DNA of 59,268 bases from a virus. Under the pieces are notes generated by a model. It saw nothing but the letters and a program-made list of their open reading frames with translations, did no database searches and was not told the origin of the DNA. Positions 41,899 to 48,679 of the stretch are shown here, piece by piece (positions within the stretch are counted from its first letter, which is position 1; the number at the start of each line of letters is the position of its first letter). The translations under genes were made by a program, and so were the position numbers. Location of the stretch: IMG/VR virus record IMGVR_UViG_3300038456_000415, positions 1 through 59,268 of that record. One strand, 5' to 3'.

Positions 41899-42566
41899 GG
41901 AAGAATTCCTTTGCGAAGGCCAGTCACCATGAACTCGAATTGAAATTCGACCTCACCACTGACGACATGGATGTGAAACTCCTGCGCCGCCGGTTCCTGT
42001 CCACGCTGTCCAAGGACTTCACCCTGGACAAGGTCTACACCATCACGAGCCCGGACGTGTACTACCGACAGGGCAAAAACGTACTTCGTTTCCGTGCCGA
42101 CCCCAAGAAGGTCGCCGGGGAACTGACGGTGAAGCTCCGCACGAGCAAGCAGAGCATCGCCAATCGCGTGGAGGTGGACCTACACCTCTCCAAGAAGACC
42201 ACCGATGACGACGTCCGCGCCTTCCTGGCCGCGACGGGATGGGGGGTCGAGCTGGCCATCGACAAGACCTCGACCATCGTACACATCGGGTCCACGCGCC
42301 TCTTCCCGGGGCAGAAACGCAGTCCGCCGACCATCCTGGCCTTCTATGTGGTCAACCTCGTCTCCGAGCCGGGGGTGGTACGCGCCTTCCTCGAGGTCGA
42401 ACTAGACAAGGACCACCTGACGGACCTCCGGGGCGCCGAGAAGCACCTCCGGAACTGGCACCGGTACTTCCTCAACGCGTTCCCGAACTTCCCACGGGAA
42501 CCCGTCGGCAAGAGCCTGTACGAGTTGTACACGGGGAAGACGTACCAGATGGCGAGGGAGAAATAA
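41895..42566 (+). CDS. CYTH-domain triphosphate tunnel metalloenzyme
   Basis: A 223-residue protein; ATG 41895 overlaps the aminotransferase stop (ATGA). The diagnostic ExExK is HELELK (E13, E15, K17). Further tunnel strands are VLRFRAD, ELTVKLRTS, RVEVDLHL and AFLEVELDK, providing alternating Arg/Lys/Glu side chains. CYTH enzymes hydrolyse triphosphates (RNA ends, thiamine triphosphate, inorganic triphosphate) or make cAMP. Coupling to an aminotransferase is unusual; an RNA 5'-end role would fit the nearby RNA ligase. Confidence 0.72.
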   Translation: MRKNSFAKASHHELELKFDLTTDDMDVKLLRRRFLSTLSKDFTLDKVYTITSPDVYYRQGKNVLRFRADPKKVAGELTVKLRTSKQSIANRVEVDLHLSKKTTDDDVRAFLAATGWGVELAIDKTSTIVHIGSTRLFPGQKRSPPTILAFYVVNLVSEPGVVRAFLEVELDKDHLTDLRGAEKHLRNWHRYFLNAFPNFPREPVGKSLYELYTGKTYQMAREK

Positions 42567-42567
42567 C

Positions 42568-42801
42568 ATGACGCGGAAAGATTTCAAGGAATCAGTGGAC
42601 GCAGTCCTGGTGGAGAACCTCGAGGAAACGCTCACGCCGGCTGAGCTGTCCAAAATCAGCAAGGAAATCGTGGCACGCGTGGACATCGACTGGGACCCAT
42701 TCGAATCAGAAGACCCACTCGGTGTCGGCCTGGAGGGCGACTTCGATGGCCCCGAAGAGAGCGACGGCCCCAGCCACAGCTTCGACGAGGACGAAGACTG
42801 A
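42568..42801 (+). CDS. Small acidic protein
   Basis: A 77-residue protein starting 1 nt after the CYTH stop. Helical first half, then a strongly Asp/Glu-rich tail, which could be a DNA mimic or a flexible partner. No family recognised. Confidence 0.5.
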   Translation: MTRKDFKESVDAVLVENLEETLTPAELSKISKEIVARVDIDWDPFESEDPLGVGLEGDFDGPEESDGPSHSFDEDED

Positions 42802-42808
42802 CGTCATT

Positions 42809-43453
42809 GTGGCCGCAAATCTACACATCGAGGCCATGGCCTGGTTGAGGTACACCAAGCAGCTCCCCCTTGTCTGCACCGAGGTGGGCCGATGGAATGC
42901 GGACGTGCTTGGCATCGGCCCCAAGTACAGCATCGAGGTCGAAATCAAGAAGAGCATCAGCGACCTTCGCAACGACTTCAAGAACAAGCGCAACAAACAC
43001 CATTTCTATGCCCAGGGCGGGGGCTTTCAGCGTACGTGCGCGGTTCCGAACTACCTCTACTTCCTGGTCCCGGAGGTCCTAAGGGAAAAGGCCGAGGTCG
43101 TGCTCCAGGACCAGAACCCCAAGTACGGCCTCCTCTGGGTACCCACCTTCAGCTTCGACCGGGAGACGCAGAGCCTCGGGTACGCCGCAGGCAAGAACCT
43201 CCAGTCGGCCAAGAGGGCCACGCGCTTGCACGACAACCCCCCGGCGGGGAGCGTTATCCAGAACGCCATGCGCAGGCTCAGCAGCGAGCTTGTGGGCCTC
43301 TACCAGAGCCATGAGCGTCTCGAGTTGGACATCATACATTACCTCGAGGAGATTCGCGCGAACGTGAGAGCGAGTGCCGCCGTGGTGGCGGGCTTCACCC
43401 CAGAACCGCCTGAGCCCGACTACACCCAGGAGGACAGCGACCATGAAGCGTAA
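42809..43453 (+). CDS. PD-(D/E)XK nuclease, MmcB-like
   Basis: A 214-residue protein from GTG 42809 (weak ribosome site). WNADVLGIGPKYSIEVEIKK carries the catalytic D-x(n)-ExK core, followed by SISDLRNDFKNKRNKH, the arrangement seen in MmcB-type putative DNA repair endonucleases. The C-terminus is helical and acidic. It could cut host DNA or process phage DNA. Confidence 0.6.
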   Translation: MAANLHIEAMAWLRYTKQLPLVCTEVGRWNADVLGIGPKYSIEVEIKKSISDLRNDFKNKRNKHHFYAQGGGFQRTCAVPNYLYFLVPEVLREKAEVVLQDQNPKYGLLWVPTFSFDRETQSLGYAAGKNLQSAKRATRLHDNPPAGSVIQNAMRRLSSELVGLYQSHERLELDIIHYLEEIRANVRASAAVVAGFTPEPPEPDYTQEDSDHEA

Positions 43454-43691
43454 TCCCCTCATCCGAATCCCCATCAACGACCACCAGACCCGGTACAAGC
43501 TCACGTACGAGAGCCTGCCCTGTGAGCCCACGTCCGTCTCGGGACGCGTGGAGCAGATGTACATGCTCCAGACCCTCACGGACCAACCGCAATTATGTTA
43601 CTGTGGAAACGTGCCCTTCGACACCCTAAAGGTCTACCACAATTCCGTCTGTTGGATAATCGAGATGGAAGCCGTGGAGACCCATGTCTAG
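43443..43691 (+). CDS. Small hypothetical protein
   Basis: An 82-residue protein, ATG 43443 overlapping the nuclease end. It has CYCGN near residue 52 and CWII near 71. Beta-rich. No family recognised. Confidence 0.5.
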   Translation: MKRNPLIRIPINDHQTRYKLTYESLPCEPTSVSGRVEQMYMLQTLTDQPQLCYCGNVPFDTLKVYHNSVCWIIEMEAVETHV

Positions 43692-43965
43692 GCCCTCGCG
43701 TAAGTCCGAGATGGAGGCCGAAACGCTCGAGCTGCGCCAGGAGAACGAGAACCTGCGACGCACCGTGTCGCGCCTGCGGAAGCGCTTGCAGAAGCTTGAG
43801 GCGGCCGTGCCCGTCGTCGAGGAGGAATCCCCGGCGCCTAAGCCCGTGAGCCCCGACGCGGCGAAGTGCGCGAAGTGCGCGGGCACCGAGTTCAAGTTCT
43901 TCCAGACCCCGAAGTTCCTGGTCCGCATCTGCGTGAAGTGCAAGGACCGCGTGCGTGTGGTATAA
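43684..43965 (+). CDS. Coiled coil plus zinc-ribbon protein
   Basis: A 93-residue protein. Residues 8-43 form a leucine-zipper-like coiled coil (LELRQENENLRRTVSRLRKR), then a Pro-rich linker and a zinc ribbon, CAKCAGTEF with CVKCKDR at the end. Possibly a dimeric DNA or RNA polymerase-binding protein. The promoter for the next gene lies inside its last codons. Confidence 0.55.
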   Translation: MSRPSRKSEMEAETLELRQENENLRRTVSRLRKRLQKLEAAVPVVEEESPAPKPVSPDAAKCAKCAGTEFKFFQTPKFLVRICVKCKDRVRVV

Positions 43966-43966
43966 T
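43956..43966 (+). promoter_or_regulatory. Extended -10 promoter, leaderless start
   Basis: TGTGGTATAAT, the only copy with a perfect TATAAT; 6 nt before ATG 43973, which has no Shine-Dalgarno. Confidence 0.7.
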
Positions 43967-43972
43967 ACGCCC

Positions 43973-44191
43973 ATGGACACTTTAACCCCAGAAGACATCG
44001 CCGAAGGAATAGTGAGACCCGTCACCAGGGCTGTCATGACGCTGTTGTTCTACGCGGGCGGAGCGTATATCATGGGCCAACTGCCAGTTTTTCGCTGGCT
44101 GGACCTTCTGGCAGTGCATCGGGGTCCAGTTCCTGGCCAAGAACATCCTCAGGTCCGCCAAGGCCGAGGTCACCGTGGTTTCACCAAGTAG
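43973..44191 (+). CDS. Small membrane protein, probably frameshifted
   Basis: As read, a 72-residue protein whose first 40 residues contain a membrane helix (VMTLLFYAGGAYIMGQL) but whose last 33 are Arg/Gly/His/Pro-rich and implausible. In the +1 frame after the T-run at 44088-44092 the sequence continues as FFAGWTFWQCIGVQFLAKNI then LRSAKAEVTVV and ends at 44204, overlapping the next ATG as is usual in this operon. A single-base indel or a programmed frameshift would join them. Confidence 0.5.
   Translation: MDTLTPEDIAEGIVRPVTRAVMTLLFYAGGAYIMGQLPVFRWLDLLAVHRGPVPGQEHPQVRQGRGHRGFTK
44088..44092 (+). other. T5 run, suspected frameshift site
   Basis: The coding quality moves from one frame to the +1 frame across CAGTTTTTCGC. 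It is either an assembly or real indel, or recoding. Confidence 0.4.
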
Positions 44192-44200
44192 GAGAGCGCC

Positions 44201-45241
44201 ATGAGTGAGTTCGCCTGCCCCGTCGTCCGCGTCGGAGCCATCACCAAACACCCCCAGGCTGACCTCCTGAGCATCACCGAAATCGATGGCTGTCCCGTCA
44301 TCTTCAAGACCGAGGACTTCAAGGAGGGCGACCTGGCCATCTACGTGCCCATCGAATCCGTGGTCAAGCAGGACAGCGAGGGCGGTAGACTGATGCCCTG
44401 GTTGGAGTGGAAGTACAACGGCACGTCCCGCATCAAGGCCAAGAAACTCCGCGGCGTCTTCTCCATGGGGGTGCTCATCCCCGCGGGCGTGACCTTCGGG
44501 TACACGGAGGGCGCTGACTACGCGGCCGCCTTGGGCATCGAGAAATACGTGGAGCCCGAGCACCTCGACACCCGCGGCCAGGACGAGCAGGCCCCCCAGG
44601 GCTTCCAAATCCCCGTTTACGATATGGACAGTTTCCGCAAGTACAAGGGCCTGTTCCAGCCCGGGGAGTACGTGGCCATCACGGAGAAGATTCACGGCTG
44701 CAATGCTCGCTTCGCGTTCCTGAACGGAGCCCTGCAGGTGGGCAGTCACAACCGCTGGAAGCGCCGGCCGCCCGAGGGTGTCGTGCCCGGCAAGAGCGAT
44801 GTCTGGTGGAAGCTCGCCCTCCAGGAGAACCTCGAGACGCGCCTGAACCACCCAGAGGTCGTGGACCGGTACTGCTTCTACGGAGAGGTCTACGGCCAGG
44901 TGCAGGACCTCAAGTACGGCGTCCCCAGTGGGGTGAAGTGTGTCATGTTCGACATCCTTGACCTCAAGACCTTGAAGTGGCTGGACTATCCGGAGTTCCT
45001 GGCCGTGTGTGGGGCCCTGAACCTTGAGACGGCCCCGTGCCTCTACACGGGCGTCCTGGACGAGGCCAAGGCCTTCGAGCTGGCCGAGGGGCTCTCCGAG
45101 CTAGGTGAGGGCAAGTGCATCCGCGAGGGTGTCGTCATCAGACCCCTCCTGGAGCGCCAGGACTTGCGCCATGGGCGTGTATGCCTTAAACTGCATGGGC
45201 AGGGCTATCTACTGCGCAAGGGAGGGACAGAGGCCCATTGA
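44201..45241 (+). CDS. RNA ligase, Deinococcus Rnl (Rnl5)-like
   Basis: A 346-residue ligase; AGGAG is 6 nt before ATG 44201. An N-terminal OB-like module (residues 6-100, CPVVRVGAITKHPQADLL) precedes the nucleotidyltransferase: EKIHGCN with the adenylated lysine K163 (motif I), GSHNRWK (181-187), FYGEVYG (226-232), REGVVIRP (motif IV) and LKLHGQGYLLRK (motif V). The N-terminal module is the hallmark of the DraRnl group, which seals 3'-OH/5'-phosphate nicks, also in DNA/RNA hybrids. It probably repairs host or phage RNA cut by defence nucleases. Confidence 0.82.
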   Translation: MSEFACPVVRVGAITKHPQADLLSITEIDGCPVIFKTEDFKEGDLAIYVPIESVVKQDSEGGRLMPWLEWKYNGTSRIKAKKLRGVFSMGVLIPAGVTFGYTEGADYAAALGIEKYVEPEHLDTRGQDEQAPQGFQIPVYDMDSFRKYKGLFQPGEYVAITEKIHGCNARFAFLNGALQVGSHNRWKRRPPEGVVPGKSDVWWKLALQENLETRLNHPEVVDRYCFYGEVYGQVQDLKYGVPSGVKCVMFDILDLKTLKWLDYPEFLAVCGALNLETAPCLYTGVLDEAKAFELAEGLSELGEGKCIREGVVIRPLLERQDLRHGRVCLKLHGQGYLLRKGGTEAH

Positions 45242-45266
45242 CAACCGGCGGGCAAACCTGTAGAGT
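45238..45266 (+). promoter_or_regulatory. Sigma-70-type promoter with leaderless start
   Basis: Perfect TTGACA (45238-45243, overlapping the ligase stop), 17-nt spacer, TAGAGT (45261-45266); ATG 45273 is 6 nt later. Twin of the promoter at 15420. Confidence 0.72.
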
Positions 45267-45272
45267 GAGGCC

Positions 45273-45548
45273 ATGACCATGACAATCGAAGTCACCGAAC
45301 AGGACATCCTCGATGGCTGCAGCAGGAGCACTCAGAACTGTCCCATTGCCCGCGCGAGCAAGCGCGCTGGACTGGGGCCGCTTGTTTTCGTCAATGGGTT
45401 CTCCATCAAGACCTATGGGGCCAGGGGTGTCAAGCCTATCGCACGCTATGCATTGCCCCAAGAGGCCTGCGACTTCGTGGTGGACTATGATGCGGGCGAA
45501 CCCGTGTTGCCCTTCAGCTTCGAGATTGACCTCAAGGCTGGCTACTAG
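45273..45548 (+). CDS. Small protein, first of a tandem paralogous pair
   Basis: A 91-residue protein. VTEQDILDG, RSTQNCPIARASKRAG and a C-terminal PFSFEIDL are shared with the next gene, showing tandem duplication. The CPIA(R)A-type motif occurs in small phage/plasmid proteins of unknown function. A leaderless promoter drives the pair. Confidence 0.6.
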   Translation: MTMTIEVTEQDILDGCSRSTQNCPIARASKRAGLGPLVFVNGFSIKTYGARGVKPIARYALPQEACDFVVDYDAGEPVLPFSFEIDLKAGY

Positions 45549-45550
45549 CC

Positions 45551-45817
45551 ATGAAAGTCGAAGTCACACAGAACGACATCGATATTGGGCTGCCAAGGAG
45601 TGCTACTTCATGCCCGGTAGCACGAGCCTGCAATCGAGCAGGCTTTTATGGCGCAACAGTGGGCGTGACCCGGTTGCTGTATTTTGACGGACACCAGACG
45701 GTGGGCATCGATATGCCCTCTCAAGTTACGAATTTTATCAAGGCTTTCGACGATGGCCGACGCCGCGTCGAGCCCTTTGTTTTCGAGCTGGACGACATCG
45801 TCAGGGAGGGGCTCTGA
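45551..45817 (+). CDS. Small protein, second of the tandem paralogous pair
   Basis: An 88-residue protein 2 nt after its paralogue's stop. VTQNDIDIG, RSATSCPVARACNRAG and PFVFELDD align with the first copy; the central strand differs. Divergence implies an old duplication. Function unknown. Confidence 0.6.
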   Translation: MKVEVTQNDIDIGLPRSATSCPVARACNRAGFYGATVGVTRLLYFDGHQTVGIDMPSQVTNFIKAFDDGRRRVEPFVFELDDIVREGL

Positions 45818-45819
45818 CC

Positions 45820-46281
45820 ATGCTAGGTGACTGCGTCGGCTGCTGGAAGGCCCCTGACGAGTGCTCGTGCATCCGCGATGTCCGAGTGGAGGTCGTCAAC
45901 AAAGAAGTGAGCCTCGAGCAGCTGGTCACTGAGGTCAAGGTACTGCGCCTGCAGCCCGGGGACGTGCTCGTGCTCAAGAGCGACAAGCTCCTCTCCAGCC
46001 ATGACACCAAGGACCTCCTCCAGAACGCGGCCGGCCTTATCACCAAGTTCGTGGGTTTCCGGGTGCCCGTGGTGGTCATCCCCGAGGACGCCGAGGTAGA
46101 GGTGCTCCGGAGCGGCGACGGCACCACCCTCCTGCCCCACCAGAAGGCCCTCGACGACGCGCTCGTGCCCGTGCCCACGAGCATGGGCACGACGGGCATC
46201 AACATCATCAAGAGCAAGACCCCCGGGCCCCTCTCGGGCCTCATAGCGGCCGCAGCTACCGAGGACAAGGGTGACGGGTAG
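45820..46281 (+). CDS. Hypothetical protein with N-terminal Cys cluster
   Basis: A 153-residue protein starting CVGCWKAPDECSC, a compact zinc-binding head, followed by a beta/alpha body (LRLQPGDVLVLKSDKLLS) and a disordered C-terminus. The LRLQPGDVLVL strand resembles a small barrel. No family recognised. Confidence 0.55.
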   Translation: MLGDCVGCWKAPDECSCIRDVRVEVVNKEVSLEQLVTEVKVLRLQPGDVLVLKSDKLLSSHDTKDLLQNAAGLITKFVGFRVPVVVIPEDAEVEVLRSGDGTTLLPHQKALDDALVPVPTSMGTTGINIIKSKTPGPLSGLIAAAATEDKGDG

Positions 46282-46283
46282 CG

Positions 46284-47186
46284 ATGGCCAAGAACCTTAT
46301 CTACGGCTACATTGACCCCCGGAACGGACATCTCAGGTATGTCGGGAAATCTACGCTAGGGATGCACCGGCCCAAGGCCTTCGGTGGGCATTCTCACGGC
46401 CATGTGGGCAGATGGATTGAATCCCTAGCTCGGCTAGATTTGGAGCCTGGAATACTCATTATCGAAGAGCTTCCAGACGACGCCGACGATGCCTGCCTCG
46501 ATGAGGCGGAGCGCCACCACATAGCCTATTGGAGATTTGTTGAGTGTAACCTGACGAATCTCCTACGTGGCGGCGGAACGGGCACCAGGGGGTACAGATT
46601 ATCCCCCGAATCCATCGAGATGGGCGCCGCTAAAAAAAGGGGCCGAAAACGAGACCCGAAATCCATCGCTAAGACAGCCTCAGCCAACAGAGGGAGGAAG
46701 CGGAGCCTGGAGGCGAGGGCGAAGATGTCCGCCGCCTCGCTGGGGCGCAAGAAAAGCCCCGAGGCGGTCCTGAAGACCGCAGCTGCTAATAGGGGCCGGA
46801 AGCAAACTCCCGAGGAAATTGAAAGAAGAGTATCCTCTATTCGGGGACGGAAGCAGAGCCCTGAGACTATCGAAAAAAGAGCCTCAAAGTTGAGAGGGCG
46901 TAAGCAACGCGCCGAGGTGGTTGCAAAAAGAGCCGAAGCGCAAAGGGGTTACAAACAAAGTCCCGAACACATTAAGAACAGGTTCGAAGCTCGGAAGAGG
47001 TCCATTCAAGACCAATACGGAGAGGTATATCCGAGCATCAAAGAAGCCGCCGAACGGTTGGGGCTTCGGGCAAATTGTATCAGCACCGTACTGGGGGGCA
47101 AATACAAGCATACCGGTGGCTATGTCTTCACATACGTCACTCCCTCGACGCCGGCACAAACAGCGGCTACACTGGAGGCCAAGTGA
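46284..47186 (+). CDS. GIY-YIG homing endonuclease with NUMOD repeats
   Basis: A 300-residue protein. The catalytic module IYGYIDPRNGHLRYVGKS (6-23) is GIY-YIG-like, with a downstream E/H-rich helix. Residues 115-235 hold about seven copies of a 17-18-residue RGRKxSPE-type NUMOD3 DNA-binding repeat, and the C-terminus (IKEAAERLGLRANCISTVLGG) is a NUMOD1-like helix-turn-helix. AT-rich composition marks it as mobile. It sits between two unrelated small genes. Confidence 0.85.
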   Translation: MAKNLIYGYIDPRNGHLRYVGKSTLGMHRPKAFGGHSHGHVGRWIESLARLDLEPGILIIEELPDDADDACLDEAERHHIAYWRFVECNLTNLLRGGGTGTRGYRLSPESIEMGAAKKRGRKRDPKSIAKTASANRGRKRSLEARAKMSAASLGRKKSPEAVLKTAAANRGRKQTPEEIERRVSSIRGRKQSPETIEKRASKLRGRKQRAEVVAKRAEAQRGYKQSPEHIKNRFEARKRSIQDQYGEVYPSIKEAAERLGLRANCISTVLGGKYKHTGGYVFTYVTPSTPAQTAATLEAK

Positions 47187-47188
47187 GG

Positions 47189-47198
47189 CAATCTAAGG
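47189..47198 (+). promoter_or_regulatory. CAATCTAAGG motif (plus strand copy)
   Basis: CAATCTAAGG lies 6 nt before ATG 47205, right after the GIY-YIG stop; identical to the minus-strand copies at 4361-4370 and 53176-53185. AAGGGA may also act as the ribosome site. Confidence 0.35.
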
Positions 47199-47204
47199 GA
47201 CATC

Positions 47205-47594
47205 ATGAGCAATCTCTGGCTGGACGACGTGAGGCCTGCCCCCCCAAATTGGCTGTGGGTCAAGACCGTAAGGGACGCCCAGAAGCTCCTCTCCGAGGGC
47301 AAGGTCGAAAAGGCAAGCCTGGACCACGACCTCGGACCCCAGCCCCCGTGTCTGGAGTGCGAGGGCGAGACGCAGGACTGCGGGCAGTGCCACTGCCACC
47401 AGCGCCCAAGCAACGGTTGCGACCTAGTGGGGTGGATGGTGGGGTCCGGCAAGTGGCCGCTCCACAAGCCCGAGGTGCACAGCGCAAACCCGCCGGGCGC
47501 CCAGCACATGCGCGCGATGATAGACCAGCACTTCCCTGGCAACCCGGGACCAGCCCAGGCCCCCTCGGGCAACGGTGGGTCCTCCAAGACGTAG
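47205..47594 (+). CDS. Cyclic-phosphate-processing receiver-like (cREC) protein
   Basis: A 129-residue receiver-fold protein. LWLDDVRPAP (D7, D8), the second acidic strand KASLDHDLG (about 36-44) and the late HSANPPGAQHM motif match the cREC group, predicted from genome context to process cyclic phosphates on RNA ends. A Cys/His-rich insert (CLECEGETQDCGQCHCH, about 49-65) may bind zinc. Presence within 3.5 kb of the RNA ligase supports an RNA-repair role; the activity itself is not demonstrated. Confidence 0.68.
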   Translation: MSNLWLDDVRPAPPNWLWVKTVRDAQKLLSEGKVEKASLDHDLGPQPPCLECEGETQDCGQCHCHQRPSNGCDLVGWMVGSGKWPLHKPEVHSANPPGAQHMRAMIDQHFPGNPGPAQAPSGNGGSSKT

Positions 47595-47650
47595 GTACGG
47601 GCAAGGCCATCGCCTCGGTCCCGGTCATCGACACCCTCGAGCGTAGGTGC

Positions 47651-47791
47651 GTGGCCCTCAAGCGTGACCAGTGGCTGCGTCTCCGCCAGCTCGCCCTGGA
47701 AGTGGGTATCCGCGACGGTGGCCGCACCGACGGCGTGGGCGCCATCGTCAGGGCCTGCGTGGACCGCTACCTGGGAGAACCCAAGCTATGA
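47651..47791 (+). CDS. Ribbon-helix-helix-like small protein (start uncertain)
   Basis: A 46-residue reading from GTG 47651. VALKRDQWLRLRQLALEVG then VGAIVRACVDRYL looks like the strand and two helices of a CopG/Arc-type repressor. The open frame continues upstream into the cREC gene in another frame without a convincing start codon, so the real start could differ or a frameshift may exist. Confidence 0.35.
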   Translation: MALKRDQWLRLRQLALEVGIRDGGRTDGVGAIVRACVDRYLGEPKL

Positions 47792-47973
47792 CCGAGGAAG
47801 AGCTGAAGGAGCTGGTGGAGACCATCACGGACACGGAAATCAAGTTCGACGAGCGCCTGACCGCACTCGAGAACTTCAACGACGAGGTCAAGGCAACCCT
47901 GGAAGAGGTGGGGAAGAGCCTGCAGATTCTCGACAGCCGCCTCAAGGACGTCGAGAAGTGGAGGCGCTCGTGA
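47788..47973 (+). CDS. Short coiled-coil protein
   Basis: A 61-residue protein; ATG 47788 overlaps the previous stop. It is a single amphipathic helix with heptads (LKELVETITDTEIKFDERLT). The gene overlaps the deformylase start. Function unknown. Confidence 0.5.
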   Translation: MTEEELKELVETITDTEIKFDERLTALENFNDEVKATLEEVGKSLQILDSRLKDVEKWRRS

Positions 47974-48440
47974 TTCGCAGCGTGCTCCTCTACCCGGACG
48001 CTAGGCTCAGGGGGGTCTCTAAGCCGCTCGAGGAGGAGGAGGACTTCAATGATGACCTGGTCGACCTCATCGCCGACCTCCGGGAGACCATGCAGCACTA
48101 CCGCGGCGTGGGCCTGTCAGCGCCCCAGATTGGGGTCATGAAGAGGGTCGTCGTCATCACCGGAGACCCCCGCGCCGCCGAGCCCTTAGTTCTCGTGAAC
48201 CCCGTCATCACACACCTCAGCGGGAACAGGAAGCTTATGCGCGAGGGGTGCCTGAGCTTCCCCGGGGTCTTCGAGATGGTGATGCGCAGTTTCAAAGTGA
48301 GGGTTTCGTTTTTATTCCCGGACAAGCTCGACCAGCGCTATAGTATGAAACTAGCCGGCCTCCAGGCTCACGTGGTGCAGCACGAGCTTGAACATCTCGA
48401 CGGAATTCTTTTGAGCGACCACAAGAAGATTGTGGTATAG
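47970..48440 (+). CDS. def: Peptide deformylase
   Basis: A 156-residue metalloprotease-fold enzyme that removes the formyl group from nascent proteins. GTG 47970 has GGAGG 5 nt upstream. Motifs are GVGLSAPQ (46-53, usually GxGLAAxQ), EGCLSFPG with metal ligand C94, and QHELEHLDG with H138, E139 and H142. All catalytic residues are kept and the C-terminal extension of bacterial enzymes is absent, as in other phage versions. It may speed phage protein maturation or alter host membrane-protein turnover. Confidence 0.88.
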   Translation: MIRSVLLYPDARLRGVSKPLEEEEDFNDDLVDLIADLRETMQHYRGVGLSAPQIGVMKRVVVITGDPRAAEPLVLVNPVITHLSGNRKLMREGCLSFPGVFEMVMRSFKVRVSFLFPDKLDQRYSMKLAGLQAHVVQHELEHLDGILLSDHKKIVV

Positions 48441-48441
48441 T
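48431..48441 (+). promoter_or_regulatory. Extended -10 promoter
   Basis: TGTGGTATAGT at the end of the deformylase gene, 45 nt before ATG 48487; TTGAGC (48411-48416) could be a -35 with a 19-nt spacer. Confidence 0.65.
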
Positions 48442-48486
48442 CTCTCTCGAACCCCAATTACGGGGAAACACGAGGAGAAGACCCAA

Positions 48487-48660
48487 ATGGCAAGTTTCAA
48501 GAAGGCGAAGCTCAACCCCAGTGGCACGCTGTCCCTGCTCACCGTCGGCAAGCCCAGCAGCACCACGAACGTCGTCGCCATCACGCGGGACGGCTACAAG
48601 TCTCTCAAGGCCGGCAAGCGCGTCAAGTACGCGGATGTGGCCTTCCAGGGCAACGCGTAG
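48487..48660 (+). CDS. Small basic protein
   Basis: A 57-residue, Lys-rich beta protein (SFKKAKLNPSGTLSLLTVGK); GAGGAG lies before ATG 48487. Its own promoter suggests strong expression. No family recognised. Confidence 0.55.
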   Translation: MASFKKAKLNPSGTLSLLTVGKPSSTTNVVAITRDGYKSLKAGKRVKYADVAFQGNA

Positions 48661-48679
48661 TCTGAGGAGAATAACGGCC

